Source of the DNA: Thioclava atlantica
Lineage (GTDB): Bacteria; Pseudomonadota; Alphaproteobacteria; Rhodobacterales; Rhodobacteraceae
Direction of reading: 5' to 3'
DNA length: 64,000 nt
Assembly (NCBI RefSeq): GCF_000737065.1
Contig: NZ_AQRC01000002.1
Coordinates: forward strand, 124,001 to 188,000
Shown here in pieces: positions 47,661 through 56,974 of this stretch; the stretch's first letter is position 1, and each line of letters starts with the position of its first letter. The notes below the pieces were generated by a model. The model ran no database searches, was not told where the DNA came from, and saw only the letters and a list, made by a program, of their open reading frames with translations. The translations under genes were made by a program, and so were the position numbers.

Positions 47661-49091
47661 GTGCCCGACACATCTCGTGAAATTCTCATCGTCGACCTCG
47701 ACGGTACCCTTTTGCGCAGCAACATGCTGTTCGAGAGCTTCTGGTCGGCCTTCGGCCGGGACTGGCGCACCCCATTCTTCTCGGCGGCCGCGCTTCTGGG
47801 CGGGCGCGCGGCGCTCAAGCGCCACCTCGCCACGGCGGCCGAGGTCGATGCGACCACCCTGCCCTATGATCAATCCGTCGTCGCCTTCATCGAGGAGTGG
47901 CGCCAGGCGGGCGGGCGCGCGGCGCTCGTCACGGCCAGCGATCAGGGATTCGCGGAGGCGATCGCCGCCCATCTCGGGATCTTCGACGAGGTGCATGGCT
48001 CGGACGGCAAGCTCAACCTGAAAGGCGAGAACAAGGGACGCTTTCTTGAGGAACGCTTTGGCACGAAGGGCTTCGCCTATATGGGCGATGCGCCCGCGGA
48101 TCTCCCGGTCTGGAAACGCGCCGCGAGAGCGGTGACGGTGAACGCGAACGGCGGGCTGCGGCGCGGCGCGGAAGGCGTGTGCGACGAAGTCGAACATCTC
48201 ACGACCGGCAAGCGCGCGATCCGACCCTATCTCAAGGCGCTGCGGCCGCATCAATGGCTCAAGAACACGCTCGTCTTCCTGCCGATGCTGGCGGGCCATC
48301 AATTCGACGCCGCGACGGTCCTCGCCTCCGTGCTGGCCTTCATCTGCTTCAGCCTCGTAGCCTCGAGCGTCTACGTGCTCAACGACCTGCTCGATCTGGG
48401 CGCCGACCGCGCCCATCCGCGCAAGCGCAGACGCCCCTTCGCCTCGGGCGACATTCCGCTCGGATACGGGACGTGGCTGGCGGGCACGCTGATCCTGCTG
48501 GGCGTGCTCACGGCGGCGATGATCGGCCGGGAATTCCTGTTCGTGATGGCGGGTTATTACCTGCTTACCACGGCCTATTCGCTCCATCTCAAGCGGCGGA
48601 TCGTGCTCGATATCTGCGTCCTTGCGGGGCTCTACACGATCCGGATCATCGCGGGCGGTGTCGCGACGGGGATCCCGCTCTCGGTCTGGCTGCTCGCCTT
48701 CTCGGTCTTCTTCTTCCTGTCGCTCGCCGCGGTGAAACGTCAGGCCGAGCTGATCGACAGCGCCGAGCGCGGCAAGCTGCAGGCGAGCGGGCGCGGCTAT
48801 CATGTGGACGACCTGCCGATCATCTCGATGATCGCGATCGGGGCGGGTTATGTCTCGGTTCTGGTGATGGCGATGTATGTCAACGCGCCCTCCACGATCG
48901 AGCTCTACGCGCGCCCGGAGGCGCTCTGGGGCGTGTGCATCGTGCTGCTCTACTGGATCTCGCGCACGGTGATGGTCGCCCATCGCGGCCAGATGCATGA
49001 CGACCCGGTCGTCTTCGCGGCCAAGGACCGGACCAGCCAGATCTGCCTGCTGATCATCATCGCCTTCATCGTGGGAGGGGCGCAGGCATGA
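47661..49091 (+). CDS. HAD phosphatase-UbiA prenyltransferase fusion (DPPR synthase-like)
   Basis: This 476-residue fusion has an N-terminal HAD phosphatase domain (DLDGTLL at residues 12-18, GDAPADLPVW near 133) and a C-terminal UbiA prenyltransferase with eight or nine helices (from about 185; NDLLDLGADRAHPRKRRRPFASG holds the NDxxDxxxD motif). UbiA proteins with this partner set transfer 5-phosphoribose to a polyprenyl phosphate, and the HAD part would remove the phosphate. I use GTG at 47661; the ribosome site is distant. It overlaps gtrA by four bases. Confidence 0.85.
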   Translation: MPDTSREILIVDLDGTLLRSNMLFESFWSAFGRDWRTPFFSAAALLGGRAALKRHLATAAEVDATTLPYDQSVVAFIEEWRQAGGRAALVTASDQGFAEAIAAHLGIFDEVHGSDGKLNLKGENKGRFLEERFGTKGFAYMGDAPADLPVWKRAARAVTVNANGGLRRGAEGVCDEVEHLTTGKRAIRPYLKALRPHQWLKNTLVFLPMLAGHQFDAATVLASVLAFICFSLVASSVYVLNDLLDLGADRAHPRKRRRPFASGDIPLGYGTWLAGTLILLGVLTAAMIGREFLFVMAGYYLLTTAYSLHLKRRIVLDICVLAGLYTIRIIAGGVATGIPLSVWLLAFSVFFFLSLAAVKRQAELIDSAERGKLQASGRGYHVDDLPIISMIAIGAGYVSVLVMAMYVNAPSTIELYARPEALWGVCIVLLYWISRTVMVAHRGQMHDDPVVFAAKDRTSQICLLIIIAFIVGGAQA

Positions 49092-49510
49092 CCTTGCACG
49101 GCCTCATCCTGCGCTATGGCGCCTTCGCGGCGATCGCGACGGCGGTCAACCTCGCGATCCAGCGGGCGGTGCTTCAGTTCGGCGAGGAAGGCCTGGTCTT
49201 CGCCGCCGCGATGGGTGCGGGAACCATTGCGGGGCTCGTGGTGAAATACCTGCTCGACAAGCGCTGGATCTTCTACGACCTGTCGGCAGGCGTGAAGGAT
49301 CACGGCCGGAAATTCACGCTCTACACCGCGATGGGAATCGTCACGACCGCGATCTTCTGGGGCAGCGAAACCGCGTTCTGGCTGATCTGGCGGAGCGATC
49401 TCATGCGCGAGCTCGGCGCGGTGATCGGTCTCGCGATCGGCTATGTGGTGAAATACAATCTCGACCGGACCTTCGTTTTCACCGACAGCCGCCTGAGGGC
49501 CGCGGGATGA
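49088..49510 (+). CDS. GtrA-family membrane protein
   Basis: This 140-residue protein has four helices (LILRYGAFAAIATAVNLAIQ, then three more) and the GtrA-family tail FVVKYNLDRTFVF-like pattern (GYVVKYNLDRTFVF). GtrA proteins are thought to flip polyprenyl-linked sugars or to anchor glycosyltransferases. In this operon it would handle the polyprenyl-phosphoryl pentose. It overlaps its neighbours at both ends by four bases. Confidence 0.9.
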   Translation: MTLHGLILRYGAFAAIATAVNLAIQRAVLQFGEEGLVFAAAMGAGTIAGLVVKYLLDKRWIFYDLSAGVKDHGRKFTLYTAMGIVTTAIFWGSETAFWLIWRSDLMRELGAVIGLAIGYVVKYNLDRTFVFTDSRLRAAG

Positions 49511-50832
49511 AGCTCTCGGGCTGGGGACGCTACCCGGTTCTCGAGGCCAGGGTCCACGCGCCGCGCAGCGTCGAAGCGCTGCAGGCACTCGTGCGCAGCG
49601 AACCCAGCGTGATCGCGCGCGGCAATGGCCGGGCCTATGGCGACAGCGCGATCAATCCCGCCGCGACGCTCGACATGCGTCATCTCGACCGGATGATCGC
49701 CTTCGATGCGGGCACGGGGCAGGTCGTGGCCGAAGCCGGGGTCCTGCTGGGCGATGTCATCGCCTCCTTCCTGCCGCGCGGCTGGTTCCCGATGGTCACG
49801 CCGGGAACCAAATTCGTCACCCTCGGGGGCGCGATTGCGGCCGACGTGCACGGCAAGAACCACCACAGGGATGGCAGCTTCCGCGAATGCGTCGACTGGA
49901 TCGACCTGATCGGCGCGGAGGGCGAGATCCGGCGCTGCTCGCGCGAGCAGAACCGCGCCCTGTTCGAACACACGATCGGCGGGATGGGCCTGACCGGGAT
50001 CATCGCGCGTGCGGCGATCCGGCTGCGCCCGGTCGAAAGCGGCTGGATCCGGCAGACCACGATCCCCGCCCCCAACCTGCGCGCGGCGATCGCCACTTTC
50101 GAGGAGTCCCAGGACGCGACCTATTCGGTGGCCTGGATCGACTGCCTGGGGCGCGGCGAGACGCTGGGGCGCTCGCTCGTGATGCTGGGCGAACATGCCA
50201 CACGCGCCGATCTGTCCCCCGTCCAGGCGCGCCGCCCCTTCGAGACCGGCGCCAAGCGCAAGCGCAGCGTCCCCTTCGACTTCCCTTCCTTCACCCTCAA
50301 CCGCCTGAGCGTGACGGCGTTCAACAAGCTCTATTACTGGCAGGGCGCGCGCAAGGCGGGCGTCGAGATCGTCGACTGGGACAGCTATTTCTACCCGCTC
50401 GACGCGATCCTCGGCTGGAACCGGATCTACGGGCGCAAGGGCTTCGCGCAGTTCCAATGCGTCCTTCCCCTCGCGGAAGCGGAACGCGGTCTGTCGGCCC
50501 TTCTCGAAGAGATCGCCGAGACAGGCGCGGGCTCGTTCCTCGCGGTGCTCAAGCGCTTCGGCGCGCAGGAAAGCCCGTTCTCCTTCCCGATGGAAGGCTA
50601 CACGCTCGCCCTCGATTTCCCGATCACGCGCAAGACCCTCGCCCTGATGGAGCGCCTCGACCAGATCACCATCGATTTCGGCGGCCGGTTCTATCTGGCC
50701 AAGGACAGCCGGATGACGGCCGCGACCTTCCGCGCCTCCGAACCGCGCCTCCGCGATTTCCGCACCCAACTCGACGCGCAAGGGGCGGCGCGCCACTTCC
50801 GTTCGGCCCAGTCAGAAAGGCTCGAGATATGA
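49507..50832 (+). CDS. dprE1: DprE1-like FAD-dependent decaprenylphosphoryl-ribose 2'-oxidase
   Basis: This 441-residue flavoprotein of the VAO family matches mycobacterial DprE1. GNGRAYGDSAINPAATLDM (near residue 41) and PGTKFVTLGGAIAADVHGKNHHRDGSF (near 99) bind FAD, and FGGRFYLAKDSRMTAATF (near 395) is the C-terminal block. It would oxidise C2' of a polyprenylphosphoryl ribose. In Mtb DprE1, Cys387 lies in a CVDFP segment; here the same block reads ALDFP, so the cysteine is absent. It overlaps gtrA and the SDR gene by four bases. Confidence 0.88.
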   Translation: MKLSGWGRYPVLEARVHAPRSVEALQALVRSEPSVIARGNGRAYGDSAINPAATLDMRHLDRMIAFDAGTGQVVAEAGVLLGDVIASFLPRGWFPMVTPGTKFVTLGGAIAADVHGKNHHRDGSFRECVDWIDLIGAEGEIRRCSREQNRALFEHTIGGMGLTGIIARAAIRLRPVESGWIRQTTIPAPNLRAAIATFEESQDATYSVAWIDCLGRGETLGRSLVMLGEHATRADLSPVQARRPFETGAKRKRSVPFDFPSFTLNRLSVTAFNKLYYWQGARKAGVEIVDWDSYFYPLDAILGWNRIYGRKGFAQFQCVLPLAEAERGLSALLEEIAETGAGSFLAVLKRFGAQESPFSFPMEGYTLALDFPITRKTLALMERLDQITIDFGGRFYLAKDSRMTAATFRASEPRLRDFRTQLDAQGAARHFRSAQSERLEI

Positions 50833-51566
50833 CACAGCCCCCGGTTCTCATCCTCGGCGCGCGCTCGGACATCGCGAAGGCCACCGCCCGCGCCTTCGCC
50901 GCGCAGGGACATCCGATCCAGCTCGCCGCCCGCAATGCCGAGACCCTCGCCGCCGAGAAGACCGATCTCGAGACGCGCTACGGTGTCGCGGTCACCCTGC
51001 ACGAGTTCGACGCGCTCGAGACCACGCGCCACGAGGCCTTCCTCTCCGCGCTCCCCGAGCTGCCCCGGATCGCCATCTGCGCGGTGGGCCATATGGGCGA
51101 GCAGGAGGAAAACGAGCGCGACACCGCCGCCGCGATCCGCGTGATGCGCTCCAATTACGAGGGCCCCGCGAGCATCCTCGCCCTGCTCGCGAACCGCTTC
51201 GACGAACGCGGCTCGGGGACCCTTGTCGGGATCAGTTCGGTCGCGGGCGAGCGCGGACGCGCGACGAATTACGTCTACGGCTCGGCGAAAGCCGGATTCA
51301 CCGCTTTCCTGTCGGGCCTGCGCAACCGGCTCGCCAAGCGCGGCGTCCATGTCGTGACCGTCCTGCCGGGCTTCGTCGCCACCCAGATGACCGAGGGAAT
51401 GGATTTGCCCGAGAAACTGACCGCGCACCCCTCCGAAGTCGCCGACGCGATCGTGAAAGCGGTCGCGCGCCGCCGCGACGTCATCTATGTCCGCCCGATC
51501 TGGCGCCTGATCATGACCATCATCCGCGCCATTCCCGAGCGGATCTTCAAGGGGATGCGGATTTGA
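50829..51566 (+). CDS. dprE2: DprE2-like short-chain reductase
   Basis: This 245-residue SDR has the glycine-rich loop LGARSDIAKATARAFA (near residue 9), the catalytic Ser in GISSVAGERG and the YGSAK pair (near 151). The C-terminal tail is hydrophobic and basic (VRPIWRLIMTIIRAIPERIFKGMRI), as in DprE2, and probably contacts the membrane. With DprE1 it would complete ribose-to-arabinose epimerisation on the lipid carrier. It overlaps dprE1 in an ATGA junction and ends the operon. Confidence 0.88.
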   Translation: MTQPPVLILGARSDIAKATARAFAAQGHPIQLAARNAETLAAEKTDLETRYGVAVTLHEFDALETTRHEAFLSALPELPRIAICAVGHMGEQEENERDTAAAIRVMRSNYEGPASILALLANRFDERGSGTLVGISSVAGERGRATNYVYGSAKAGFTAFLSGLRNRLAKRGVHVVTVLPGFVATQMTEGMDLPEKLTAHPSEVADAIVKAVARRRDVIYVRPIWRLIMTIIRAIPERIFKGMRI

Positions 51567-51726
51567 TCGCCCCGCGCGGATTTACCGCTCGCGCCCGATC
51601 GCGCCCTTCCAAAATTTGATTCAGGTCCTGTCCGCGCGCTCCGGAATGTGCACACTTGGGGTCGAAGGCCTCCCGGTCGCGGAGGCATTTCACGGCTTGG
51701 GCGCGCAAGGGGGGTCCGGAGAGAAC

Positions 51727-52800
51727 ATGAATTGGTCCTATTCCATCGGCAAGGTCCGGGGCACCGAGCTCCGGGTGCATATCACCTTCTTCATCCTGCT
51801 GATCTGGATCACGGTCGCGGCCTGGACCGCGGACGGGATGCAGGCGGCAGTGACGAACCTCCTCTTCATCCTCGCGGTCTTCGCCTGCGTCGTGCTGCAC
51901 GAGCTGGGCCATGCGACGATGGCCGCGCGCTTCGGCGTGAAGACGCCCGATATCACCCTGCTGCCGATCGGCGGCCTGGCGCGGCTCGAGCGGATCCCGG
52001 AGAACCCGAAACAGGAAATCCTCATCGCCGTCGCGGGCCCGGCGGTCAATGTCGTGATCTGGCTCGTGCTGACGCTGGTGCTCGGCGCGGTCACGCAACA
52101 AGGCGCGCTGCAATCGCTCGAGGACTACACGCAGAATTTCTGGGGCCGGCTGGCGGCGGTCAATCTCCTGCTCGTCGCCTTCAACCTGATCCCGGCCTTC
52201 CCGATGGATGGCGGGCGCGTGTTCCGCGCCGTGCTCGCGCTCTTCATGGACCGGGTGAAAGCGACGCAGGTGGCGGCGCGCACCGGCCAGGTCATCGCCT
52301 TCCTCTTCGGCTATTGGGGTCTCGTCGGCGGCGGCCCGATCCTGGTGCTGATCGCGGTGTTCATCTTCCTGGCCGCAGGCGCGGAAAGCTCCGACGCGAC
52401 GATGCGCAGCCTCGCCCACGGTGCGCGGGCGCGCGATGCGCTCATCACCAGCTATCTCTCGGTCGCCCCCGACGACACGCTGCAGACGGCGGTGAACGCG
52501 ATCCTGCACTCCTCCCAATCCGAGTTCCCGGTTCTCACGCCCGAGGGCCGGTTCGCGGGCATCCTGACGCGCGAGAGCGTCATGGCCCATCCCGAACCCG
52601 AACATCGCCAGCAGCCGGTCTCGGCGCTGATGATCCGCGACCTGCCCAGCGTGACGCCCGAAACCGAGATGGAGACCGTTCTCGACGCCTTCACCGGAAA
52701 ATATGTCCCCGCCGTCGCCGTCATCGACCGGACCGACCGTTTCATGGGATATATCAACCGCGAGAATATCGGCGAGTGGTTCATCCTGTCGCGGAAATAG
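51727..52800 (+). CDS. M50 site-2-type membrane metalloprotease with CBS pair
   Basis: This 357-residue integral membrane zinc protease has HELGH (residues 58-62) in the second helix and the third zinc ligand in [11 protein letters not shown] (near 159). About six helices are followed by two CBS domains (about 240-350) that may sense an adenine nucleotide. It resembles SpoIVFB/Rip3-type proteases. The substrate is unknown. The ATG has GGAGAG upstream. It is not coupled to the preceding operon. Confidence 0.9.
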   Translation: MNWSYSIGKVRGTELRVHITFFILLIWITVAAWTADGMQAAVTNLLFILAVFACVVLHELGHATMAARFGVKTPDITLLPIGGLARLERIPENPKQEILIAVAGPAVNVVIWLVLTLVLGAVTQQGALQSLEDYTQNFWGRLAAVNLLLVAFNLIPAFPMDGGRVFRAVLALFMDRVKATQVAARTGQVIAFLFGYWGLVGGGPILVLIAVFIFLAAGAESSDATMRSLAHGARARDALITSYLSVAPDDTLQTAVNAILHSSQSEFPVLTPEGRFAGILTRESVMAHPEPEHRQQPVSALMIRDLPSVTPETEMETVLDAFTGKYVPAVAVIDRTDRFMGYINRENIGEWFILSRK

Positions 52801-52923
52801 AGCGCAAAGCGAGCGCCGCCCGCGCGCAGCCTTTGGTGCAAGCCGCCATCGCCCGTTCGCGCAGGCGAGCAAGCGCAGCGGAGCTAGGGTGATGGGACGC
52901 AGCCGGGAGAAATCTGGGGGTTG

Positions 52924-53013
52924 TGGCGGAGAGGAAGGGATTCGAACCCTCGAGACGGTTTCCCGCCTACACACTTTCCAGGCGTGCGCCTTCGACCACT
53001 CGGCCACCTCTCC
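52924..53013 (-). tRNA. tRNA-Ser (anticodon GGA)
   Basis: The reverse strand folds as a class II tRNA: acceptor GGAGAGG pairs with CCTCTCC, there is a discriminator G and an encoded CCA, and the T-loop reads GGTTCGAATCC. The anticodon loop CTGGAAA gives GGA, read by UCC and UCU serine codons. The long variable arm (GCGGGAAACCGTCTC region) confirms a Ser type. No integrase or attachment-site repeat flanks it. Confidence 0.96.
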
Positions 53014-53192
53014 GCCGGCGGGTGTAGCCGCAAATCCGGGGCGGATGCAAGAGCCCTTCCCGAGAAATGCTGCGCAGCACGAAAACGGCCCGAACCGGAC
53101 GCCGCGCCGCTTGCGCCGGTGCGGCGGGCCTCCTAGCATGTGAGCGGTGCGGCGTCTCCTTGGGGCCGCGCCAGCGACGGATCAGGAGCGCA

Positions 53193-54290
53193 ATGAAGAT
53201 GAAGGACAATTCCGAACAGGGCAGCCCTGCCCTGCTCGACCAGCCGCCGCGGCAGCTGACCAATGTGCTGCTCGGGATCATCGCCTTCGCGCTGGTGCTG
53301 TTCCTCATGGTTCAGGCGCGGTTCATCCTGATCTCGCTCGCCATCGCGATCATCCTGTTCTCGCTCACCTCCGAGGCGATCAATGCGGTCGGACGGCTCC
53401 GGATCGGCCCGTTGCGCATTCCGCCGCGCCTGGCCTCGCTGGTGGCCCTCGCGCTGATCGCGGCGGGGCTCCTGACGCTTACCGCGGTGCTGATCAGCCA
53501 GGTCAACACGGTGGTGACGATGATCCTCAACTATGCCGGCCCGGCGCAGCGTGCGATTGCGGAGCTGTTCAGCTGGATGGGCCCCGAGGTCGAGCAATCG
53601 GTGCTCGCCTCGATGCAGAGCATCCAGGTCGCGGGCTATCTGACGACGCTGGCGAGCCAGGCCTCGAACCTGCTCTCGGCCACCATCCTGATCATCCTCT
53701 TCGTCGGCTTCCTCTTCGCCGAGCGGATCTGGTTCGACGCGAAGCTGCTGAGCCTGATCGGCGATTCCGAACGGGCCGAACAGGTGGCGCGGATGGTCGG
53801 CACGATCATGCGGCGGGTGAATCACTACCTGCTGGTCAAGGCGATCGTCAGCGCCGTCACCGCGCTCGCGGTCTACGGGGTCTTCCAGGTGGGCGGGTTC
53901 AACCTCGCGGTGCCGGTCGCGATCATCACCTTCGCGCTCAACTTCATCCCGTCGATCGGCTCGATCATCGCCACGATCATCGCCGCGCTCGCGGTCTATG
54001 TGCTCACGCAAAACCCCTATTCCGCGGGATCGGTACTGATCGCGGTGGGGGTGCTGCAATTCGTGATCGGCAACGTGATCGACCCAATGCTGATGGGCCA
54101 CGCGCTGCGGCTCTCGAGCTTCGGGATCATCATCTCGCTGGCCTTCTGGGGCGCGGTCTGGGGGCTGCCGGGGATGTTCCTCGCAGTGCCGATCATGGTG
54201 GCCTTGATGATCATCTGCGCGCAAAGCCCGCGCCTGCGCCCGCTGGCGGTGCTGCTCTCGCGTGAAGGCCTGCCCGAAACCGATCATTGA
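53193..54290 (+). CDS. AI-2E-family (UPF0118/PerM) transporter
   Basis: This 365-residue membrane protein has seven or eight helices and the family blocks FALNFIPSIGSIIATIIAAL (near residue 248) and GNVIDPMLMGHALRLSSFGIIISLAFWGAVWG (near 290). Family members export varied small molecules, and a substrate cannot be named. The ATG follows AGGAGCG. It converges with the cyclophilin genes, and the gap holds a nested palindromic element. Confidence 0.9.
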   Translation: MKMKDNSEQGSPALLDQPPRQLTNVLLGIIAFALVLFLMVQARFILISLAIAIILFSLTSEAINAVGRLRIGPLRIPPRLASLVALALIAAGLLTLTAVLISQVNTVVTMILNYAGPAQRAIAELFSWMGPEVEQSVLASMQSIQVAGYLTTLASQASNLLSATILIILFVGFLFAERIWFDAKLLSLIGDSERAEQVARMVGTIMRRVNHYLLVKAIVSAVTALAVYGVFQVGGFNLAVPVAIITFALNFIPSIGSIIATIIAALAVYVLTQNPYSAGSVLIAVGVLQFVIGNVIDPMLMGHALRLSSFGIIISLAFWGAVWGLPGMFLAVPIMVALMIICAQSPRLRPLAVLLSREGLPETDH

Positions 54291-54301
54291 GGCAGACAGG
54301 A

Positions 54302-54487
54302 GGGGGGCGCTGCCTCCGTCGCCGGACGGCGACAATTAACAGGAAAAGAGGGGGCGCTGCCCCCGTCTCTTGGCAGAGACTCCCCCGGGATATTTTCGTC
54401 AAGAGGAAGGAAAGACAGACTCTTCCTCTTGATCCAAATATCCCGGGGGGTGAATTCGCGGATGCGAAGAGGGGGGCAGCGCCCCCC
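54302..54487. repeat. Nested palindromic intergenic element
   Basis: The convergent gap carries a series of hairpins. GTCGCC-GGAC-GGCGAC is at 54318-54333. GGGGGC-GCT-GCCCCC (54350-54364) and its inverse GGGGGGC-AGC-GCCCCCC (54471-54487) sit at the two ends of an inner block. GTCTCT-TGGC-AGAGAC is at 54365-54380. A 28-29-bp imperfect inverted repeat (CCCCCGGGATATTT...GAGGAAG, 54382-54409, against 54422-54450) forms the core. A degenerate copy of the GGGGGCGCTGCC unit lies at 54303-54317. It resembles REP-type or small mobile palindromic elements and may also end both transcripts. Confidence 0.7.
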
Positions 54488-54495
54488 TGCCCGCG

Positions 54496-55095
54496 TCAGT
54501 TCTGCTCGACCGTCGCCTTGGCGATGTAATCGGGATCGGTCACGACCCCGTTCTTGTTCGCATCGCCCTTCTTGATCTGGTCGACGACATCCATGCCCTC
54601 GATCACATGGCCGACCACCGTGTACTGCCCGTCGAGATAGGGCGCGGGGGCGAACATGATGAAGAATTGCGAATTGGCCGAGTTCGGATCGGCAGAGCGC
54701 GCCATTCCGACGATGCCGCGCTGGAAGGAGCGGTTCGAGAACTCCGCCGGCAGGTCGGGCAGATCCGAGCCGCCCATGCCCGCCATCGAGGTATCGCCGC
54801 CCTTCTTGCCGAACTGCACGTCGCCGGTCTGGGCCATGAACCCGTCGATCACGCGGTGGAAGACCACGTTGTCGTATTTGCCGTCCTTGGCCAGGGTGAT
54901 CAGCCGCTCGGTCGCCTTGGGCGCGACATCGGGGAGAAGGTCGATCACGACCTTGCCCTGGGCCTGACCCTCGATCTGCAGCACGAGCTTCGGCCCCCCC
55001 GTGTCGGGCACGCCGGAATTGCCCTGAGCGAAGGCCGCGGGCGCTGCGAGCGCGAGCGCTGCGGCCAGAACGGTGCGGCGGGCGATGTTACGCAT
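54496..55095 (-). CDS. Exported cyclophilin-type peptidyl-prolyl isomerase
   Basis: This 199-residue cyclophilin catalyses proline cis-trans isomerisation in the periplasm. A signal peptide (RRTVLAAALALAAPAAFAQ) precedes the core, which has VVFHRVIDGFMAQTGD (near residue 77) and NSANSQFFIMFAPAPYLDGQYTVVGHV (near 138). It follows the cytoplasmic cyclophilin gene with an 8-base overlap, so both are made from one mRNA. Confidence 0.92.
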   Translation of the reverse strand: MRNIARRTVLAAALALAAPAAFAQGNSGVPDTGGPKLVLQIEGQAQGKVVIDLLPDVAPKATERLITLAKDGKYDNVVFHRVIDGFMAQTGDVQFGKKGGDTSMAGMGGSDLPDLPAEFSNRSFQRGIVGMARSADPNSANSQFFIMFAPAPYLDGQYTVVGHVIEGMDVVDQIKKGDANKNGVVTDPDYIAKATVEQN

Positions 55096-55594
55096 CGGCG
55101 GCCACCTTCACCGAGATCATCCGGTCGGGAGTCGCCGGCGGCTCGCCGCGCGCGATCTTGTCGACATGTTCCATGCCCGAGATCACGCGGCCATAGACCG
55201 TGTATTGCCCATTGAGGAAATGGTTGTCCTTGAAGTTGATGAAGAACTGCGAATTGGCCGAATTCGGGTTCATCGAACGTGCCGCGCCGAGCGTGCCCCG
55301 GTCATGCGGGAGCTTCGAGAATTCCGCCGGGAGATCGGGATATTGCGACCCGCCGGTGCCGGCGCGGCCGGGATTGTAATCCTTTTCCATATTGGCGTTC
55401 TCGACATCGCCGGTCTGCGCCATGAAGCCTTCGATCACGCGGTGGAAGGCGACGTTGTCATAGGCGCCGTCGCGGGCAAGCTGCTTCATGCGCTCGACAT
55501 GTTTGGGCGCGATATCGGGCAGGAGCTCGATCACAACCGGCCCGTCCTTGAGTTCGATGATGACGGTGTTTTCAGGGTCCTTGATCTCGGCCAT
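55088..55594 (-). CDS. ppiB: Cytoplasmic cyclophilin-type peptidyl-prolyl isomerase
   Basis: This 168-residue cyclophilin lacks a signal peptide. Active-site blocks VAFHRVIEGFMAQTGDV (near residue 48) and NSANSQFFINFKDNHFLNGQYTVYGRV (near 112) are complete. The ATG has AAAGGAGG. Its divergent neighbour is pgk; this pair is a common arrangement in Rhodobacterales. Confidence 0.92.
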   Translation of the reverse strand: MAEIKDPENTVIIELKDGPVVIELLPDIAPKHVERMKQLARDGAYDNVAFHRVIEGFMAQTGDVENANMEKDYNPGRAGTGGSQYPDLPAEFSKLPHDRGTLGAARSMNPNSANSQFFINFKDNHFLNGQYTVYGRVISGMEHVDKIARGEPPATPDRMISVKVAADA

Positions 55595-55776
55595 GAGGTC
55601 CTCCTTTGAGATTTGCGCCCGACCATAGGGACGGGGAAGAAGCGCAGCAAGGACAAAGCGCCGCACTCGGCGGGCTCCCGTTGACGCGACCCATCGCCGC
55701 AGGGCAAGAATGCGGACAAAGACGGTCGGCGGCGCATTTCGCGCCGCGCGCCGCTTCGATTAGGGAGACAGTGAAC

Positions 55777-56970
55777 ATGGCATGGAAAACCCTCGACGAG
55801 GTCGATCTTGCGGGCAAGGTCGTGCTGGTGCGCGTCGACATCAACGTACCGGTGGAAAACGGAAAAGTGACCGACGCGACGCGGATCGAGAAGATCGTGC
55901 CGACGATCCGCGACATCCTCGACAAGGGCGGCAAGCCGGTGCTGCTGGCCCATTTCGGCCGCCCCAAGGGTCAGGTCGTGCCGGAGATGAGCGTGAAGCC
56001 GCTGGTGCCCGCGCTCGAAAGCGCGATCGGCGCGCCGCTCAGGTTCGCCGAGGACTGCGTGGGCGGCCCCGCGAAAGAGGCGGTTCGCGCGCTTCAGCCC
56101 GGCGAGGTTCTGTTGCTCGAGAATACCCGTTTCCATGCCGGCGAAGAGAAGAACGACCCCGAGCTGGCGGCCGGGATGGGCGCGCTCGGCGAGGTCTATG
56201 TCAATGACGCCTTCTCGGCCGCGCACCGGGCCCATGCCTCGACCGAGGGCATCGCACGGGTCCTTCCCGCCGTGGCGGGCCGGCTCATGGAGGCCGAACT
56301 CAAGGCGCTCGAAGCGGCGCTTGGCGACCCCGAGCGCCCGGTCACCGCGGTCGTGGGCGGGGCGAAGGTCTCGACCAAGCTCGACCTGCTGGGCAATCTC
56401 GTGACCAAGGTCGATCACCTCGTGATCGGCGGCGGCATGGCCAATACCTTCCTCGTGGCCCAGGGCATCGACGTGGGCAAATCGCTCGCCGAGCGCGACA
56501 TGGCCGAGACCGCGCGCGAAATCATGGTCAAGGCGAAGGATGCGGGCTGCCAGATCCACCTGCCCTCCGATGTCGTCGTGGCGCGCGAGTTCAAGGCCGG
56601 GGCCGAGAACGAGACCGTTCCCGCCGATGCCTGCCCGGCCGATGCGATGATCCTCGATGCCGGCCCGGATTCGGTCGAACAGATCGCCAAGGTCTTCGGC
56701 AACTCGAAGACGCTGATCTGGAACGGCCCGCTGGGTGCCTTCGAGATCGCACCGTTCGACGCGGCGACCAACGCGGCGGCGGCGAAGGCGGCGGAGCTCA
56801 CCCGCGACGGCAAGCTGATCTCGGTCGCGGGCGGTGGCGACACGGTGGCTGCGCTCAACAAGGCCGACGCGGCGAAGGACTTCACCTATATCTCGACCGC
56901 GGGCGGCGCCTTCCTCGAATGGATGGAAGGCAAGGAATTGCCCGGCGTCGCCGCGCTCGAGCGGGGCTGA
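55777..56970 (+). CDS. pgk: Phosphoglycerate kinase
   Basis: This 397-residue glycolytic/gluconeogenic enzyme interconverts 1,3-bisphosphoglycerate and 3-phosphoglycerate with ADP/ATP. Signature blocks are [21 protein letters not shown] (near residue 17), HFGRPKG (near 60), [23 protein letters not shown] and the nucleotide region GGGDTVAAL. The length is standard. An SDR gene follows after four bases. Confidence 0.97.
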   Translation: MAWKTLDEVDLAGKVVLVRVDINVPVENGKVTDATRIEKIVPTIRDILDKGGKPVLLAHFGRPKGQVVPEMSVKPLVPALESAIGAPLRFAEDCVGGPAKEAVRALQPGEVLLLENTRFHAGEEKNDPELAAGMGALGEVYVNDAFSAAHRAHASTEGIARVLPAVAGRLMEAELKALEAALGDPERPVTAVVGGAKVSTKLDLLGNLVTKVDHLVIGGGMANTFLVAQGIDVGKSLAERDMAETAREIMVKAKDAGCQIHLPSDVVVAREFKAGAENETVPADACPADAMILDAGPDSVEQIAKVFGNSKTLIWNGPLGAFEIAPFDAATNAAAAKAAELTRDGKLISVAGGGDTVAALNKADAAKDFTYISTAGGAFLEWMEGKELPGVAALERG

Positions 56971-56974
56971 GGCG

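Noticed and set aside
52703-53143. Open frames across the tRNA-Ser
   Set aside because: They read through the tRNA on the opposite strand and have no homology features.
52924-53192. tRNA-Ser as an integration site for a mobile element
   Set aside because: No integrase, no repeat of the tRNA 3' end and no change in gene content around it.
54302-54487. CRISPR array
   Set aside because: The repeats are inverted hairpins with no regular spacer and no cas genes are present.
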